Assembly (NCBI RefSeq): GCF_000787575.1
Contig: NW_012236523.1
Coordinates: 745,854-809,853, forward strand
DNA: 64,000 nucleotides
Source: Acytostelium subglobosum LB1
Lineage: Eukaryota > Evosea > Eumycetozoa > Acytosteliales > Acytosteliaceae
Reading direction: 5' to 3'
Shown here piece after piece: positions 44,531-53,673 of the stretch; the stretch's first letter is position 1, and every line of letters starts with the position of its first letter. The notes under the pieces were generated by a model. That model worked only from the letters and a program-made list of their open reading frames with translations. It ran no database searches and had not been told where the DNA came from. The position numbers and the translations under genes are program-made.

Positions 44531-45578
44531 CTAGTAGAAGATGGTAAGTGTACGATGGTGTGGTGCCAACTGGTCCAACATGGCCTCTCCCCTACCCCAG
44601 AGCATCCAGTCCACCTCCAATGCCAGTAGATGACATTGGTTCTTGTTGAATATATCGCGCATTCTCTCGACGGCCTGTACGGTCACTGCTCTGATCTCCA
44701 TCTCCATCTCTGAGCCAACAGGCAGCTCCTGCTTGCCGTCCACAATCTTGGCAAGGGCATCGCCATACTCGAGTATGCCCATCCATCTAAGTATCTGTGG
44801 TACTCTATAGTCTGCAAACATTGTCAATTGATCAATGTCATCGAAGCGGCCTAGACCCTTGCCTTCATACGCGCCCCAAAGGTCGCCAACAAAGATCTGA
44901 GCACGCTTATAGAAGAATACCTGTCTTCCATGATACACTGCGCTGTCTCTGAATCCCCAGAAGTACCTAGTAACAATCTAAATTGATTGATTGATCGAGT
45001 TGATGGTCAGTATGATTGATTGAGTTCTCCACAACAATCAAACATACATCTACAAGTGCTGATGCACTGTGATTGGCTGAAAGGATCATATTCTTGATGC
45101 TGCCACCAAAGTGCTGTGTCAGTGCGTTGCCAACCTCGTGTAACAGCCTGCAACGCTCCTCTGCATTGGGCATATCGCGACCAAACCACTTGTGCAAGGT
45201 GGCCGGTGTGACTTGAGCCAGACGATCAGCATCAAATGCGAGCGCGTCAGCCTCAATCGTCTCCTTTAGTCCTCTGGCCAAGTGATGATACTCGAGTGAT
45301 GCGTCAGGCCAGAAGCAATGGTTCAGACAGTCGAGCACTATGATGTACTTGGCTGTATCCTCTGAGAGGTATGTAGAGTGGTCTGTCGCCGTCTGCTTCC
45401 TATCGACATTGCAGAAGTGGAACTCATTGTCGGCCCACACCTCTTTATGTGGCTTCTGACGATGCTTCTCCACAAAGTCATTGCACTCCTTTAGCATACA
45501 ATCATCATTGATCTTAACATGTGTTGCCTGATCTGTCACCCACTTGGTACTCGTTCTTATCTCTCTTAGTGGATCCAT
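44531..45578 (-). CDS. qng1: Queuosine 5'-phosphate N-glycosylase/hydrolase QNG1 (DUF2419), 325 aa
   Basis: Two exons, 45578-45048 and 44977-44531 (978 nt). The protein has the conserved order of the queuosine salvage family: HFCNVDRKQTATDHSTYL, YIIVLDCLNHCFWPD (start of the catalytic core), RLAQVTPATLHKWFG, RCRLLHEVGNAL, then, across the splice, FWGFRDSAVYHGRQVFFYKR, AQIFVGDLWGAYEGKGLGRF, LTMFADYRVPQILRWMGIL and LLALEVDWMLWGRGE. The family hydrolyses queuosine 5'-monophosphate to free queuine, which is re-used for tRNA modification. Amoebae that eat bacteria obtain queuine from food, so the gene makes physiological sense. The alignment covers the whole family length with no missing blocks. 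It shares a 0.4 kb divergent promoter with the secreted lipase gene. Confidence 0.9.
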
Positions 45579-46004
45579 GATGACGGCTTATAAGTATGTA
45601 TGTATGTATAAGTAAGATTGCTTGTTCGATAGATTGATCGAGTGATGGACAAACATCTGAATTTCGAGTTTCTCAATTTTCCTCAAGATCAAAAAAGTGA
45701 CCGATCAATGAGTCGCCAGTGATCCCTGGTGATGTAAATACGATTATATCTGACTTCCATAATCATTGAAGTCGATGACTGTCTCGTTCAACAACTGGTG
45801 GAGACCTTACCGTCACCCCTTGAATTACCCGACAATCACACTCACTCACTCATACACTCACTCACTCATGACTCGCTCACTGACCCACACTCAATCCACA
45901 ATCATTCTTAGTTACACAATTACAATCCGGTTGTATAAGATATATATATTTACATCTCTAGGTCATAACATTAATAATATTAATATTAATTAAAAGTCTT
46001 CAAA
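45579..46004. promoter_or_regulatory. Divergent promoter between QNG1 and secreted lipase genes
   Basis: This 426-base region has CACTCACTC repeats near 45836-45895, TATGTATG near 45597-45605 on the QNG1 side and an AT-rich TATATATATT stretch near 45940 on the lipase side. No gene is seen. Confidence 0.5.
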
Positions 46005-47147
46005 ATGAATTATAGGTTGATAATAATTATAATATTTTCAATGTCATGGATCATAACTTATGGATTTGGAACTGATGATAATTATAATCCGCTATTTAAT
46101 ACAACTTTCAATCTTGGAATAGCAAAGGAAGCACTAATGGTAAGTGTCAATAATATGGATACTTCCGGATAATAATAATATTAATATCCTCCATTCAGAT
46201 GTCTTACTCAGCTTATTGTAACTATATTGATTTAGTTAAATGGACTTGCGAATTCTGTGATACAGAGTATAACCTTGGACACATTCGTCCAAAGTTTTCT
46301 CTTTCAAACAGACTTATAATGGGTTTGCATTCGTGGCCCAGAAAGATGATAGTACCAGTATGTACTCACCAATCAATTGTCTTTATCTCCACAATCCACT
46401 AACTCATTCTTATTGCCAGTTATTGTAGCATTCCGAGGAACACAACCATTGGATCTTGACAATTGGATAACTGATGCTCATTTGATTCAAGTACCAATCA
46501 ATAAGAGTGAACCTGATATAAAGATACATTCTGGTGTACTTGGTCTATACAATGGTATGATTGATTGATTGAATGATTGAATGATAGAAAGATAATCAAA
46601 TTTTCCAGAACTTAAACCACAACTAGAGTTCTTTGTAAGTGAGATACAAGAACAATGCCCAACTTGTACAAATTTGGAAGTTACTGGACATTCATTGGGT
46701 GCTGCATTGGCTACTATGATGGTGTATGATTTCTATCCAAGTCGCTTCAACAAGACATTGTATAGGTATATTTATGGATCACCTAGGTTGGCCAATCAAG
46801 CATTCGTCGATGCCTTTCTAAAGAGGGTGGGCTCCAACATTGACAATGTTTGGAGGATCGTACAGAGTAAGGACATTATATCACAGCTACCATTCAAGAA
46901 GATGGGATATGCTCCTCTTCCACACGAAGTTTGGTTGAACAGTGATGGAACAGTCAATCATGTTTGTCTTGGAAGTGAGGATGAAGAATGTCAAGCCTCA
47001 CTACCAGTTAGACTTCTGGAAGTAAGGCCACACTCCTACTACTTTGGTATCAACTCTGGTGCATGCGAGAGGAACGACTACCCTATCATCACAATTGGTC
47101 TCAATTTTAACTTTAACAATCAACAAAATATTGTAGTTGGCAATTAA
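46005..47147 (+). CDS. Secreted class 3 lipase (323 aa)
   Basis: Four exons: 46005-46139, 46199-46361, 46420-46554, 46609-47147 (972 nt). A signal peptide is evident (MNYRLIIIIIFSMSWIITYG). The mature enzyme has the fungal lipase_3 layout: YSAYCNY near the start, VAFRGTQ with the oxyanion-hole region, NWITDAH, the nucleophile elbow TGHSLGAALA, YGSPRLAN, DIISQLP near the catalytic Asp, and PHSYYFG near the C-terminus with the likely catalytic His. Cysteines in W-C-FC and CPTC fit an extracellular, disulphide-bonded protein. It would hydrolyse triglycerides or phospholipids outside the cell or in lysosomal compartments. I placed the exon 2 donor at GTACTC (46362) because GTATGT at 46358 would break the frame; this gives IVPVFIVAFRGT. 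Confidence 0.88.
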
Positions 47148-47189
47148 TTTATTTATTTATTAATTTAATTAATTGCCATCATTTTGTTA

Positions 47190-48368
47190 TTATACAGCGA
47201 TCGTGAGTGATGATTGATTGGCCACCAACTCCTTATATACATTGCTGACTGTTGTCGTAGATACACCAGTGACATCGGACACTGATTGAAGTGAAAGTCG
47301 CACTGACTTGTCACTTATCAATTGATTGACTACATAATATACACAGCCTGCTGCCACTGATATTGGCTTCCTTCCTTCGTTCAATGATAACTCAGCAGAC
47401 TTGATCGAGACGCGCTCAGAGAGACGTCTGATCTCATGTGACAACTCCAAGTTGGCACAGATCCTCGTGATGAATGCATCTGGTGCAACAGCCTGCTGTA
47501 TCTGTTGCAACTCTTGTTGCTGTCTGGCTGACAGCTGAGGTCGTGGTTGCTCAATCGAGGGAGAAGAGGAGGTACCGGCTGTGGATCCCGGGGAAGGGGT
47601 GGTGAGTGGTGATGCGGTCGTGCTAAACGACTTGGTGATGTTGTTGATACACCTGCCAATGTCCTTCTTTGAGACACGGTCAGACACGGACAGCACCTCT
47701 CCAATGGTTCGTGGCATGCCCTGCGTTCGGCACGACAGGTAGAGAGATGCTGATGCGTATCCATTTGGTGATCGTCCTTTATTTGTGCGTATCGTCTTGT
47801 TCACGTGACTGAATATCTCATTGGCCCTGTTCATCACTGTCTCTGGCAGGCACAGACGATCGGCCATATTCTTTATGAGTTCAAATGATGTGATTAGATT
47901 CTTGTTGACAGCCGATGAGGTCTGTATTCTTTGTTGTGAGTAAAGTGCTGCTGCAGATGAAGAAGAAGATGATGATGAAGAAGATGTAGAGCTGGAGGAG
48001 TAGTTTGATCTGCTGACGAATGAGAATAGTTCGTCCTCCAACAGTAGAGGGTTTGTAGCGGCGCCAACTCTGCTTCGATCAATGTCGTCATCGTCGAATG
48101 AGCGCCACTCTGCATCCTCGCTGATCGTACGCTCCTCCAGAATGAAACCGCAATCACGGCAGATCAACTCTCCTCTTGCCATGTCCTCTATTATATCTGA
48201 ATTCTCTTGTCTACAAGCTGGACAAACACTGTCGAAACGACCGTGTACAATATTATCATGTGGGAACAATGGTGAATAAATCAATGTTGTGGCTACCATT
48301 CTTAAATGTATGTGTGTTTTGCGGATGTTGGCAATGAATGTTTGTTGTTGAGAAGTGTTCATGAACAC
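47190..48368 (-). CDS. gtf2b: Transcription initiation factor IIB (TFIIB), up to 392 aa
   Basis: Single exon. The zinc ribbon reads SVCPACRQEN...LICRDCGFILEER, followed by the B-reader and linker (AEWRSFDDDDIDRSRVGAAT, NPLL). Two cyclin folds follow: LITSFELIKNMADRLCLPET with SASLYLSCRTQGMPRTIGEV, and FITRICANLELSHEIRRLSE with SVAAGCVYYVVNQLISDKSV and VTGVSTTTVSNVYKEL. TFIIB bridges TBP-promoter DNA and RNA polymerase II and sets the start site. Two insertions are unusual: a run of Ser/Ala in the linker (codons around 47945-48000) and a Ser/Thr/Pro/Gln segment between the cyclin folds. The true start may be the Met at 48299 (MVATTLIYSPLFPHDNIVHG), closer to the family's short N-terminus. It converges with the lipase gene (42 bases between stops). 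Confidence 0.93.
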   Translation of the reverse strand: MFMNTSQQQTFIANIRKTHIHLRMVATTLIYSPLFPHDNIVHGRFDSVCPACRQENSDIIEDMARGELICRDCGFILEERTISEDAEWRSFDDDDIDRSRVGAATNPLLLEDELFSFVSRSNYSSSSTSSSSSSSSSSAAALYSQQRIQTSSAVNKNLITSFELIKNMADRLCLPETVMNRANEIFSHVNKTIRTNKGRSPNGYASASLYLSCRTQGMPRTIGEVLSVSDRVSKKDIGRCINNITKSFSTTASPLTTPSPGSTAGTSSSPSIEQPRPQLSARQQQELQQIQQAVAPDAFITRICANLELSHEIRRLSERVSIKSAELSLNEGRKPISVAAGCVYYVVNQLISDKSVRLSLQSVSDVTGVSTTTVSNVYKELVANQSSLTIAV

Positions 48369-48691
48369 TCTTATTTATAATTTTTGGTTTTTGTTTATTT
48401 ATGGGACACTTGATCCTGATTCGCAATGACATCATTCATCAACAATCAATCTCTTGGATTATCTCCGTGATTAGTAATATTTATGCTTAATAATATTACA
48501 TATTTACATATTGTTTCAAATTATTGGTATTATATATTATTATTTAAGTTATTTCGAATAAATTCTCATTTATTACAAGTTTTCAATCAAACTATCAATC
48601 AATCAAACACACCATTTCATTCATTATCTCTTCTAGACATCTTCACACAACACATTATTATTTATATAAATATATATACACTGATACAGAC
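48369..48691. promoter_or_regulatory. Divergent promoter between TFIIB and Elongin C genes
   Basis: This 323-base, strongly AT-rich region has a T-rich stretch near 48378-48400 and a TATATAAATATATATA element ending about 10 bases before the Elongin C start. No gene is seen. Confidence 0.5.
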
Positions 48692-49090
48692 ATGTCATCA
48701 GAAAGCGACTTCCAGAATGATATATTGAGATTGTACAGCGCATCAGGTCATGAGTTTGTACTCTCAAGAAAGATGACCTACGTCTCTGGCACAATCAAAT
48801 CAATGCTTGGTGGAGGTATGATTGATTGATTAGTTGATTGATTGATGATGTTGAACATCATGCATGATATACTTATACTAACAATTCAAACAGAGAACTC
48901 TAACTTTATGGAGGATCAGAACTCAGAGATTAAGCTTAGAGAGATATCAACACCAGTGTTGGAGAAGGTGATTCAATACTTCTACTTCAAGAACAAGTAC
49001 ACCAACAGCACTACAGACTTGCCAGAGTTCCCAATCAATGATAAGATCGTTGTCGATCTCTTGTTGTGCGCTCATTTCTTGGACACTTAA
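48692..49090 (+). CDS. eloc: Elongin C (106 aa)
   Basis: Exons 48692-48815 and 48894-49090 (321 nt). The product is a minimal BTB/POZ Skp1-like fold: LRLYSASGHEFVLSRKMTYV, SGTIKSMLGG, then after the splice EIKLREISTPVLEKVIQYFY, FKNKYTNS, EFPINDKIVVDLLLCAHFLD. This matches Elongin C almost end to end ([55 protein letters not shown]). Elongin C pairs with Elongin B as the adaptor of Cullin-2/5 ubiquitin ligases and with Elongin A in transcription. AATAAA is at 49179. Confidence 0.95.
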
Positions 49091-49273
49091 ATGATCATTC
49101 ATTCAATCAATCAATCAGTCATCATCAAGCAGCATCAAGAGGCAGCAACTCAATATAGGAGATGATGGAATGGAGTAGAATAAACTCAGTGACCATCACT
49201 CACAATGTATGTTTAAACAGATAATAACGATATTGATCATCAATCAATCGAATGAATGTTTAAAGTATATAGT

Positions 49274-50788
49274 TTAGTTTGTTGATTGAAGTGATTGAAC
49301 GAGGATGTCAACGAAACGCTTGACATCGGTGAAGCTGACGTAGAGTGGAGCAGGTGCAACTCTGAGTACATTGGGCTCGCGAACATCACAGACGACGCCG
49401 GCATCCAACAGGGCGTTCTTGAGCTTGGCAGCCTCAACCTTGCCACCAATGTTCAATGAGATTTGTGCGCCACGCTGAGCTGGATCGTTTGGCGTGATGA
49501 TGCTGACCTTGTGTGTGGAGGGCAGCTTGGTAAGCAACAGATGCTCGAGGTACGAGGTGAGCAGCAGGGACTTGGCGCGCAACTTGGGTATCGATGCGCG
49601 GTTGGTGATTGAGAGCGAAGTGCGCAGCGACGTGCAGTCGGCCACGGAGGGGTTGGAGCAGCGGAAGCCGAGTGCGCCGACCTCGGCCTCGAAGGGCATC
49701 TCCTTCCTGAAGCGGTTGGACAGCTTGTTGCCGAACCAGCCCAAAAGACGACGGTCGTTGTTCTCCTGGAAGTCAGAGGTGTGGCGCTCGTGCACGAATA
49801 GTCCACCGATGCAACCTGGTCCCGAGTTGAGATACTTGTACGAGCACCAGCAGGCAAAGTCCACGTTCCAGTCGTGCAGTGACAGCTCCACGTTGCCGGC
49901 GGCGTGTGCCAGATCCCAACCGACAATTGCGCCCAATGAATGACCATAGGCGGTGATCTCCTTGATGTCAAACAGCTGACCTGTGAAGAACTGAACGCCA
50001 CCGATCATTATAAGTGCGATCGAATCACCATGTGTAGCAAGAGTTTGCTTAATGTAGTCTGTTGTCAAAGTATATTCGCCAGCTGGTGGTGTAAGCTTGA
50101 TAAGATCAGTGGCCGGGTTGTAGCCATAGTGTCTAACCTGTGACTCTGCGATGTACTGTGTGGCGGAAGGGTGTGTTAGTGGACGACGTTGTGTGGCGCG
50201 CGCTCAACGGTGGTGAGCCGACACATACAAGGTCCGAAGGGAATGCGCCAGCCTCAATGACGATCTTGAAGCGGTTGGGAGTTGGGTTGTAGAACTTGGC
50301 CATCATCATGTGAATGTTGACGGATAGTGTGTTCATTGGACAGCACTCGGCAGGCTTGCAGCCGACGATCTTGGAGAGTGACTCTTGGACCTCCTCGTCG
50401 ATCGTCAACCAGGGGTGCTGGCCCTTGTGATGGCCCTCGACGGCGAACTGACGCCAGTCGGACAAGTAGTTCATCATCTCGCTCTGGATGGCCTTTGGCT
50501 GCAGACCAAGCGAGTTTCCAGTGAGGTAGATAACATCACTGTCGTTCGTCTTTCCATTCTCTGATATGCAACAGTCCTTGACCTTTGGGAAACAGAACTC
50601 GCCCTTGAACTCCTTCAATGTATCTGCTTCGTCCATCTTTGCAGCAAACTGCTCATCATCAACATTCATGTTTATTCTTGCTGCCTCATCTGTTGTTGTT
50701 GTTCATTGTATTAGTACCATAGAGTTTGATTGATTGATTAATTGAGTGATTGAGTTGAGTTACCTTTGATATGATTTGGGTATGACAT
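49274..50788 (-). CDS. kynu: Kynureninase (455 aa)
   Basis: Three exons: 50788-50764 (25 nt), 50689-50229, 50155-49274 (1368 nt). The protein starts MSYPNHIKDEAARINMNVDD. Conserved blocks of this PLP enzyme are YLTGNSLGLQP, the WRQFAVEGHHKGQHPWLTID loop, NTLSVNIHMMMAKFYNPTPN, EAGAFPSDLYIAESQVRHYG, ALIMIGGVQFFTGQLFDI, GWDLAHAAGNVELSLHDWNV and CSYKYLNSGPGCIGGLFVHE with the PLP-lysine. The enzyme cleaves kynurenine and 3-hydroxykynurenine to anthranilate or 3-hydroxyanthranilate plus alanine, in tryptophan catabolism and de novo NAD synthesis. The length equals that of animal kynureninases. Without the small first exon the protein would lack part of its N-terminal helix, which supports the spliced start. 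Confidence 0.93.
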
Positions 50789-51674
50789 GTTGTTGTTTGT
50801 TGTTGTGATATCACAATATATCTGTAATAGTATTACTTATTATATGTATGTATGATTCAAGTATGTTTGCAAACATTGATCATTCATTCATTCTCTCTTT
50901 GAAGATTCTTTGGAAGACACACCCCCGACTAGTTTTTATCGTCAAAGAAGATACTTCAATTACGAACTTCTTCCTTGTGTCTCCGCCTTCATTCATTCGA
51001 TCAACTGATTATCATTGACTAATTATTCCAAAATCATACATATAATACATTGTTCATTCAATGAATGTAATCAATCAAACATTGATGTTGGTTAATTTGA
51101 AATTGAATATTCAATTATACTTTGGGACAAGACTAGATATTTGTATAAATTACAAGTCAGGTTAGATCAATCTAACAAACAAGGATGATTGAGCATTAGC
51201 ATCTGATGCCCAGTAATTGTGAGGTGTTGGTGATGGTTGATCGGTCAACTCTTCCTGATGCCCACCCTCCCCAATACCACCAGATATGCATTCATGTCCA
51301 TGTCCTTGTCTTTCGTTTCTTTCGTTTCGCCTTCATGACAACATTGTCAAGAACTTCGATCACATCATTACCAAATAAAGAAGTGTGTGGTGCTGTTTGT
51401 GCAATAAATTTTAAACTTTGGTCACCCGACAAAGACACTGATGATGGGCGGCTTTAGTAGATGTATGCATGGATGTTCATTCATGTGTGGTTGAGAGTGG
51501 CTAGCTCATGGGGTGGGCTGGCTGCACTGTCACATCTATCCTCTGTCCACTCCCTCCAGCTACAACCAGCATCACTCCAATCAATCATTCAGTTATTCAT
51601 TCAATCTCTCTATCTCTCTCGAATCAATATATTTATATAATTTTATATTATAATCAAACATAAATAACAATATA
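50789..51674. promoter_or_regulatory. Divergent promoter region between kynureninase and aspartate aminotransferase
   Basis: It is 886 bases. CTCTCTCTATCTCTCTC is just before a TATATTTATATAATTTTATATTATAA stretch (about 51628-51655) that may act as the aminotransferase core promoter. An open stretch at 51206-51457 shows no family likeness. Nothing else is recognised. Confidence 0.45.
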
Positions 51675-52943
51675 ATGTTCTTTAGATCTTCAAGCAAGCT
51701 CGTTGCACCAGTGCTCAGACGCACTTATTCTACATCAAGATGGTCAAAGGTCGTCAAGGGACCAGAGGACCCAATCTTGGGTGTGAGCGTTGCCTTCAAC
51801 AAGGACACCTCACCATCAAAGATCAACTTGGGTGTCGGCGCCTACCGTGACGACAACGGAAAGCCATACGTATTGGAGTGCGTGAAGAAGGCCGACAAGA
51901 AGATCTACGAAGCCGGCGTCGACCACGAGTACGCACCAATCGTCGGTGTGTCGTCGTTCAACAACGCCGCCGTGCAGCTGGCTCTCGGCGAGGACTGCAA
52001 GGCCCTCAAGGAGAAGCGCGTCGTCACCGTGCAGGCCATCTCCGGAACCGGTGCCCTCCGTGTTGCCGCCGCCTTCATTGCCCGCTTCCTGCCTGGCGTC
52101 ACTGCCTACGTGCCCAACCCAACCTGGGGCAACCACAACGTGATCTTTGCCGACTGCGGCGTGCCCGTCAAGTCCTACACCTACTACAACCCACAGAACT
52201 GCGGCCTCAACTTTGACGGCATGTTCAAGGACATCCAGTCGGCACCCAACGGCAGCGTCATCCTGCTGCACGCCTGTGCTCACAACCCAACCGGAGTCGA
52301 CCCATCGATGGAGCAGTGGAAGAAGATCTCGCAGCTGTGCAAGGAGAAGAACCACTTTGTGCTGTTCGACTTTGCTTACCAGGGATTCGCCTCGGGCAGC
52401 CCGGAGCAGGACGCCGAGCCAGTGCGCTACTTTGTCAACGAGGGTCACGAGATCGCCCTCTGCCAGTCGTTCGCCAAGAACTTTGGTCTGTACGGTGAGC
52501 GCATTGGCGCCTTCTCGTTGATCGGATCGACCCCCGACGAGGCCATCAACATCGAGTCACAGCTCAAGATTCTAATCCGTCCAATGTACTCGAACCCACC
52601 CGTGTACGGTGCTCGTCTCGTCTCGACCATCCTCTCCAACAAGGACCTGACCGCCGAGTGGCGCTCAGAGGTCAAGCTGATGGCCGACCGCATCATCAAC
52701 ATGCGTGAGCAGCTCGTCAAGTACCTGAAGCAGCACGGATCGACCCGCGACTGGAGCCACATCACCAACCAAATCGGAATGTTCTGTTACACTGGTCTCA
52801 CTGGCGAGCAGGTCGATCGTCTGGCCTCAGAGTTCCACATCTACCTCACCCGCAACGGTCGTATCTCTATTGCCGGTATCACCCCACGCAATGTTGAGTA
52901 CCTTGCCAAGGCCATGCACAAGGTCACTTCCGAGTCCAAGTAA
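51675..52943 (+). CDS. Aspartate aminotransferase, mitochondrial (422 aa)
   Basis: Single exon with strong, GC-richer codon bias suggesting high expression. A presequence (MFFRSSSKLVAPVLRRTYST) precedes the class I aminotransferase body: VKGPEDPILGVSVAFNKDTS, INLGVGAYRDDNGKPYVLE, VQAISGTGALRVAAAFIARF, YVPNPTWGNHNVIF, LLHACAHNPTGVDPSMEQW, FDFAYQGFASG, and SFAKNFGLYGERIGAF, which holds the PLP-lysine. The end NGRISIAGITPRNVEYLAKA contains the substrate-carboxylate Arg (a position conserved as G--SR-SMAG in animals; here NGRISIAG). It interconverts aspartate and 2-oxoglutarate with oxaloacetate and glutamate in the malate-aspartate shuttle. AATAAA lies at 53032. Confidence 0.95.
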   Translation: MFFRSSSKLVAPVLRRTYSTSRWSKVVKGPEDPILGVSVAFNKDTSPSKINLGVGAYRDDNGKPYVLECVKKADKKIYEAGVDHEYAPIVGVSSFNNAAVQLALGEDCKALKEKRVVTVQAISGTGALRVAAAFIARFLPGVTAYVPNPTWGNHNVIFADCGVPVKSYTYYNPQNCGLNFDGMFKDIQSAPNGSVILLHACAHNPTGVDPSMEQWKKISQLCKEKNHFVLFDFAYQGFASGSPEQDAEPVRYFVNEGHEIALCQSFAKNFGLYGERIGAFSLIGSTPDEAINIESQLKILIRPMYSNPPVYGARLVSTILSNKDLTAEWRSEVKLMADRIINMREQLVKYLKQHGSTRDWSHITNQIGMFCYTGLTGEQVDRLASEFHIYLTRNGRISIAGITPRNVEYLAKAMHKVTSESK

Positions 52944-53673
52944 ACTAAACTAAAGTACAGTAAAGTCAATCAAAGACATTCATTATAACGCAACATTTGG
53001 TGGACCTTGGTTGGATTGAGACTCAAGGTGGAATAAATAATACTTTGTCTTCTTCTATTCACATGATTGGAAATGCTTGGACTCATCATCACTCATTCAA
53101 TCGATCAATGATTGATTGTGTCAGAATGTATTGGCAATGCTCTCATGACCATGTCACCTGATCATTCATTCATCAACACTGATTCATTCAACAGTGTGGG
53201 TCCAGGAATCAATCAAACAATCAATCATACAAATACACACACGACACATACACACACACACATAGAGGCCTGATCAATCAATGGAAGGACCCACACAGTT
53301 GGTGCTTTCTCACTGGAACACACCACCACATCAATCAATACAATGCTTTATATTGATGTATGCCATGCAGTATAGGCAGTGATGATGGATGAGTGTACAC
53401 TCACAATCACAAACACAACTCAAGTAGCTCTATCACTGATGTGCTGTGTCATCATTGAGGCCTTGTTGTTGTTGTTGGCTGGCAGGATGCCTGGATGAGT
53501 GTGCAACATTGGCTGCTAAAGAAGAAATGCTCTCTTCCCATTACTTCCTGAAGCCTTACATTCAATCATCAGACCATACTGAAACAACACCTAGATAGAT
53601 AGAAAGATAGACATATTGGAATAGTAATAATATATATATATACGTATAATAGATAGATTGTGCCATATTCAAG
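52944..53673. other. Intergenic with long-range hairpin and microsatellites
   Basis: No protein gene seen. It holds ACAC repeats (about 53230-53263), GTTGTTGTT near 53465, and an inverted repeat described separately. It separates the aminotransferase from the mannosidase-like gene, both on the plus strand. Confidence 0.5.
53189..53301. repeat. Inverted repeat, 15-bp arms (14 of 15 paired) with an 83-base spacer
   Basis: The left arm CAACAGTGTGGGTCC (53189-53203) pairs with GGACCCACACAGTTG (53287-53301); only one position mismatches. The spacer is mostly CAATCAATC and ACACAC repeat. The arms are GC-rich against their surroundings, so a stable stem is possible in RNA. It is either a structured untranslated or non-coding transcript, or chance. 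Confidence 0.55.

Noticed and set aside
51206-51457. Plus-strand open frame upstream of aspartate aminotransferase
   Set aside because: No family likeness, no splice continuity with the aminotransferase, and composition like intergenic sequence.
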